From assembly GCF_001640805.2 (NCBI RefSeq), contig NC_066838.1, positions 6,342,601 to 6,406,600 on the forward strand: a stretch of 64,000 bases of DNA, given 5' to 3'. The notes under the pieces were generated by a model. It worked only from the letters and a program-made list of their open reading frames with translations, made no database searches and was not told the DNA's origin. The translations under genes and the position numbers were made by a program. Every line of letters starts with the position of its first letter. Position 1 is the first letter of the stretch. Shown piece after piece: positions 59,528-64,000 of the stretch. The DNA is from Lates calcarifer (lineage: Eukaryota > Chordata > Actinopteri > Centropomidae).

Positions 59528-62500
59528 GTAAGGACACTTACAGCTATTTATTACTTTGTCAGCAGCAGCACTGTCTCTGGGGACTTCATATTGGGATGCA
59601 GCTGCACATGTTGTGGTCAGATTCTGTGATCCAGAGGAAAAATCCCCTGTAATGTCAAATAAAACAGTCCTACAGGGACTTGTAATGTGTCTGAGCTCAT
59701 AACTAGTCATTTTATGGTGACCTTGTTGTATTGTATGGTATTCTGTGATCTGATTTGGTATTTCTATCATAATATTCCTCTATGATACTGAACAGCCAGT
59801 ATACAGTGACAGTATTAGACCTAACACCATCTTATAATATTCCTCAGAGTTTATAATATATCTCTATGACTATATTTTCACAATAATGCCATGCTTTTTA
59901 CAGTTAAAACAGTGAATTTTGAGTAGTATTTTAAATAGTTGTAACCTTGTTGCCAAACATAAAGCAGGCTCTTTGAAACCTCTTTGGGATTAGAGTTTAG
60001 TGAAACCAAGATTGAGCTTCAGGTGAAAAAGCAACACACTTTATTTTAATTCTTGGTGCAGACAGTAAAAGGACAGACTCTTGCATTCAGTGCTTTATAA
60101 TTTCACCCAGGTTAAGGCTACATCCATCCACGCCATGCTTTCCTCTTGAATAATACATCCACTGGTGCAATTACACCTTCACCCCGACACAGAATAGAGA
60201 GCAAAAGGATGTTTCCCTGCACTTCATTGGCTGCTGTCCATGACAAAACATTTTGGATTCCAGCTCCGTCAAAGACACAGAGAACAGGCTTAAAGCACTG
60301 GAACTTGTTGGGAGATGTTGAACACTAAGTTTGCAGATTAGATCTTTTAATCAAGCATTGGCCAGCAGCATAATTACCGCTGTGGAGGAGGGATAGTGCC
60401 TACATCAATGTCTTTGGCAGCTTGCCGGGAACAAAAGTAGACACTGATGTGAAAAATGAACTGCCTGTGCGCTGAAATGTGCTCCCTTTGCCTCTAATTT
60501 GCAGTGTTTTCTCCCAGAATGCTACTGTCACCAGCCTCTTTTTGCCACCCGTGAATTGAACCGTCTTTCAAGCCTTTGCATATTATCTGAGGAGCCACAG
60601 CGACCCTCCCCTTCCCCTCAGCCATTTATTATTGACTCATTTTCAGCTGAAAATGATCTCATTAGCGTGTTATTGTACAAAATCACTCAATCAATCTCTC
60701 GTGAACTTTAATACCCTTGATATTCCTAGAGTAAATAGATTCTCCTGGGTTTGGCCTGATAGTGAAAAATCGCTGGATGATGATTTGAGCTTGTTGCCCA
60801 CTCCTCTTTCCAGCTCTGAGCTGAATTTTAAGAATGAAGAGTGTAGTATTTTTAATCATCAATTATAATCTTCAACTCCTACTAAATCCCTCCTGTGATA
60901 CAGCTTTGACCAGTCAGTGCTGCTGTGAAAGTAGTCCTGACCACCACTGATATTCTTTCAGCAGTTAGTCTAAGGTTCTGTCTAAGTTACTTTTGTGTGT
61001 TTTGGACTATACACCACGAACACAGTCAAAGCACCCTTCACTTTCACCAACTAGATACCAGCTCTTCAGTACTTCCACTTCTGTGAGTCCCGAGGGCCCC
61101 AGAAGCAGCAACGAGTGTGGGTGAACTGGTGGGCAGAGAGGTGAAGCCTTGTGGTGGTGAGTGGCTGTGTCGCCTCCACCCTCTCCATGGCTCATCTGTC
61201 ATGGCAGCCAGGACAGGAAATCAAAGCACAGCCGCCCTGTCCGCACACACCATTGGGCCAGCGACTGCCGCAATGAATGGCCTGTCAGCCACTCTCAACG
61301 TTGCCAGTTTATTCAACGATAAATTTGGAAATGTCTGGATTTTCCTCACTGGACTAGCGGTGCAGTCAGAGAGCAATGGCACCTTCTCTCTGCTTTGTCA
61401 ACCACAAACCTGTGGGCTGAAACATGTGGGCGGGGGGGTTACCCACATTCGTAAGTTGGGGGTGAACGGTCAGGCAACCTTTGCTCTAAATTGGCTCACA
61501 GAATTCAAATGCCAAGATTAAATTTCAACTTAGAGTAGGAGCATTAAAAAAATCCTCAGATTGAAATAGTGTGATCAAATAAAGCAAATGTGCATCTTAG
61601 AGGCAGAAATCCCCAAATTTTCTTGCCTCTTTGATGCAAAGGGAAACACTCATTTTTTTCCAAAGATCACCTGTCAATCAAAAAGTTTCATAACATCTTT
61701 TTTCAGATTTCCTGTTGAAGAAGTTTAAAGCTCTGCTAAAGATATTTTTCACATTAACGCTGGCTCAAACGAGTGTATGAAGAGAACTGAACTGAGCCTT
61801 TTAACCTCGATTAGCTCACTGTTTTGGTTTTCAAGCCCACAGACTCTATTAAATCCACTTTATGCCACTAGAGACAAAGTTAGCACTGAACTAGTGAATA
61901 AAACTGAACTAGCATCTTAACCAGGTGTTTTTTCAGAAGAGTAAATAGTGGACATTAATTCATCAGGTAGCAAGAAAATGACCAAACACATGCTGATAAT
62001 GCTCCATGTCTGCAGGATGTGTTAACAGGCAACTATTAGCTAACACACGTGTTACAACAGCTATTTCAAATGCAGGGTTTTCCCTGGGTTTCTGGAGGAC
62101 ATAGGGCGTAGGCGCTACAAATAACCTATGACGCAACACTGTATAAAAGACTGTAATCATATGGGTAGTTTGAGAGGGAAAAAAATGACAGTCTTATCCA
62201 AATAATCTAAAGATGTTAAACATCACTTCAGCAAAAAATCTCTTTATTTAAAATGTGGTTAATGGCAAGTATTATTAATAAAATAAGAAAAGTTGGATTA
62301 ACAAAATAACTTGAATTTCAATCAACAAATGTATCCTAAACTTGGTGCAATTTTAGTTGCAGCAGACAGTAATGCTGCTTTTTACGGCACCTGTGTCACT
62401 TTGACATGTTTGAATAATGCAGTCAGTGCATCTGAACACAAACAGTGTCCTGAAGCTGAGAAGCAGACACAACAGTCTATCTTGTCATCATGATCTGTAG

Positions 62501-64000
62501 AACAAGCTGTTGATGGGAATGACAACACACATTTTATGAGATACGTCTCCAGACTGTCACTAAATTTTGAGGTGACTCACTTTGGCTTTACAACCAGCAC
62601 AGAGCTCCAGTGATGGTGGACAGTCAGTCCAGTCTCTGCACTGTGGACTGCAGTGTATCTCTGATGCTTCCTATCCAAATGTCATTTTCAGACCAGACTG
62701 ATTTTATTCCAGTAAATTATTCTGGATGCTATCACAGCTGGTTTTTCCATTTTTAACAAATCAGCTCCTGTGTGGGAGACAGGAAGTCTTCATGGGGCAG
62801 CAGAATGATGAATTTAAAAATGGTTGGTATTCTCTTTTAACTCGGGGAGCAGGGGCTATCCATCCAAGCATTAAACTAATCAGAGTAGCAGAGAATTACA
62901 GACTTTTTGAAGTGAAAAGGATGATTTTCATTCCAGTCTTCTTCAAGGCAGCATTAAGCATGCAAAGGGAGACCCGCTTTGATTATGACCTTGGCTGTAA
63001 ATTGTAAGCAAATCATCGAGGCCTGCTTCTATAGGCGGTGGAGCTGTAAAAGTATGAGCATCTTTATGGAACAAAATGAAAAGAATTTTTACAGCTAAAT
63101 CAATTTGGCAGCACACAAAGCTCATATCTCATAGCTCCCTGAATATGAATTCTTTCTAGCCGTCAGCTTTGACCTCCCTTGTGGTTGAGTGTAGTGCACT
63201 GCTCAGTGTATTTCTGCATTGTTATTTTCTCTGCAGAAAGCTCTGGGCTTGAGACTGCTCCATCATTGGCAGAGTGGTGTTAATGATTTGAGTTACGTTC
63301 CTTCAGTCTTATGTCCTGTTCTATTTTCTGCCTGATGCCGTGATCATATTTTCTGTGAGGGCTGTGCTTGAATATTAAACCCAGAGTTCAGGCAATTACA
63401 CATTACTGTACAGTACTTATGGGGGCATATTGGTCTTCTGACACAACCCATTTTCTCTGTGTTTGCATTAAAGTTGGAGGGCATCCTGGAGGGCTATCTG
63501 AGTGAAATTTGAAGTGAGTCACCATAGCTTTACAGTCCTCTCTGCATTACATTCAGCACAGCTGCTGTTTGCTTTTGAGAGGCATATTGCACATTCACTC
63601 TTCATGCCTCAAGCCTGTATTCATCCACAACCCATTTATCTGAGTATACTCTACATTGTAATATCTCTACAGCCGTGATTGTGCTGCATCACTGCAACAG
63701 CAATCTATCAGAAGCCTCCATCACGTGAACTGTACAAGACATGTTGAAGGATAGACCTGAATTACAGCATCAGTCTTAGCAGGGGATGTATGCAAGGGGA
63801 ATATTTTCTATTTTAAAGCTGCCATTGTGTGACATTGCCAAGGGCAGCTTTGCTAGCAAGTGTTAACTGTACAAATAAAAGGTGAACCTGCAAAGACCTA
63901 GAAGTCCTTTAAAGTAATGTTAGTAAGCCATAGAGCACACTCCTGCTTTCCAGTGAGAAAGGAAACAATCTAACGCTGTTGAGTCCGGCCTCCTCCGGAG
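59528..64000 (+). other. First coding intron of the 59431 gene (runs off window)
   Basis: Begins with donor GTAAGG. No second exon was recognised before the window ends. 60.4-60.9, 61.1-61.4 and 62.75-63.15 kb are low in simple repeats and could be conserved intronic regulatory sequence. A 134-codon ORF at 61117-61521 shows no recognisable domain. Confidence 0.5.

Noticed and set aside
61117..61521. 134-codon plus-strand ORF in the last intron
   Set aside because: No recognisable domain and no promoter or splice support; it continues through ordinary intron-like sequence.

Overview
The window is nuclear DNA from a vertebrate, most likely a ray-finned (teleost) fish. The evidence is compact GT-AG introns, protein-level identity to vertebrate mTOR, fish-type Rex3/RTE and L1-like LINE remnants, MITE-like repeats, and abundant CA, GA, TA and GATA microsatellites. 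There is no bacterial operon, CRISPR array, tRNA or rRNA gene that I can see.

Region 1 (1-22.6 kb, + strand) is the 3' part of the mtor gene. I can trace 24 coding exons with consistent splice phases. They run from the FAT domain (the first exon corresponds to roughly human residue 1625) through FRB, the kinase domain and the FATC tail ending in C-P-F-W and a TGA stop at 22022-22024. A 3'UTR of about 540 bp follows, with AATAAA at 22541. The 5' half of the gene lies outside the window. The outstanding oddity is a single extra A at about 19355-19356, inside the kinase catalytic loop. It shifts the frame between H-P-S-N-L and M-L-D-R and, read literally, truncates the kinase before the DFG motif. 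Everything else in the gene is intact, so a base-level sequence or assembly error is the first explanation.

Region 2 (22.6-58 kb) is mostly non-coding and repeat-bearing. It holds two oppositely oriented Rex3-like LINE fragments (about 24.4-25.0 and 40.5-40.9 kb), a MITE with perfect 12-bp inverted ends split by another repeat's tail (27.8-28.4 kb), long microsatellites at 43.0, 43.7 and 45.0 kb, and a diverged local duplication at 44.0-44.8 kb. Two phase-compatible, well-bounded candidate coding exons (37714-37798 and 39538-39596, + strand) point to an additional gene I could not identify.

Region 3 (about 58.1-64 kb, + strand) is the start of another gene. It has a TATA-like box, a CpG-rich block, a long 5' leader with GA/TG tracts and at least two short upstream ORFs, then an ATG at 59431 opening a signal-peptide-like first coding exon that ends in phase 1 at 59527. 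The rest of the window (59.5-64 kb) would be its first coding intron. The protein family cannot be named from 32 residues.

I found no previously undescribed system. The observations most worth checking are the mtor catalytic-loop frameshift, the stop-free 84-bp intron that follows it, and the orphan exon pair.
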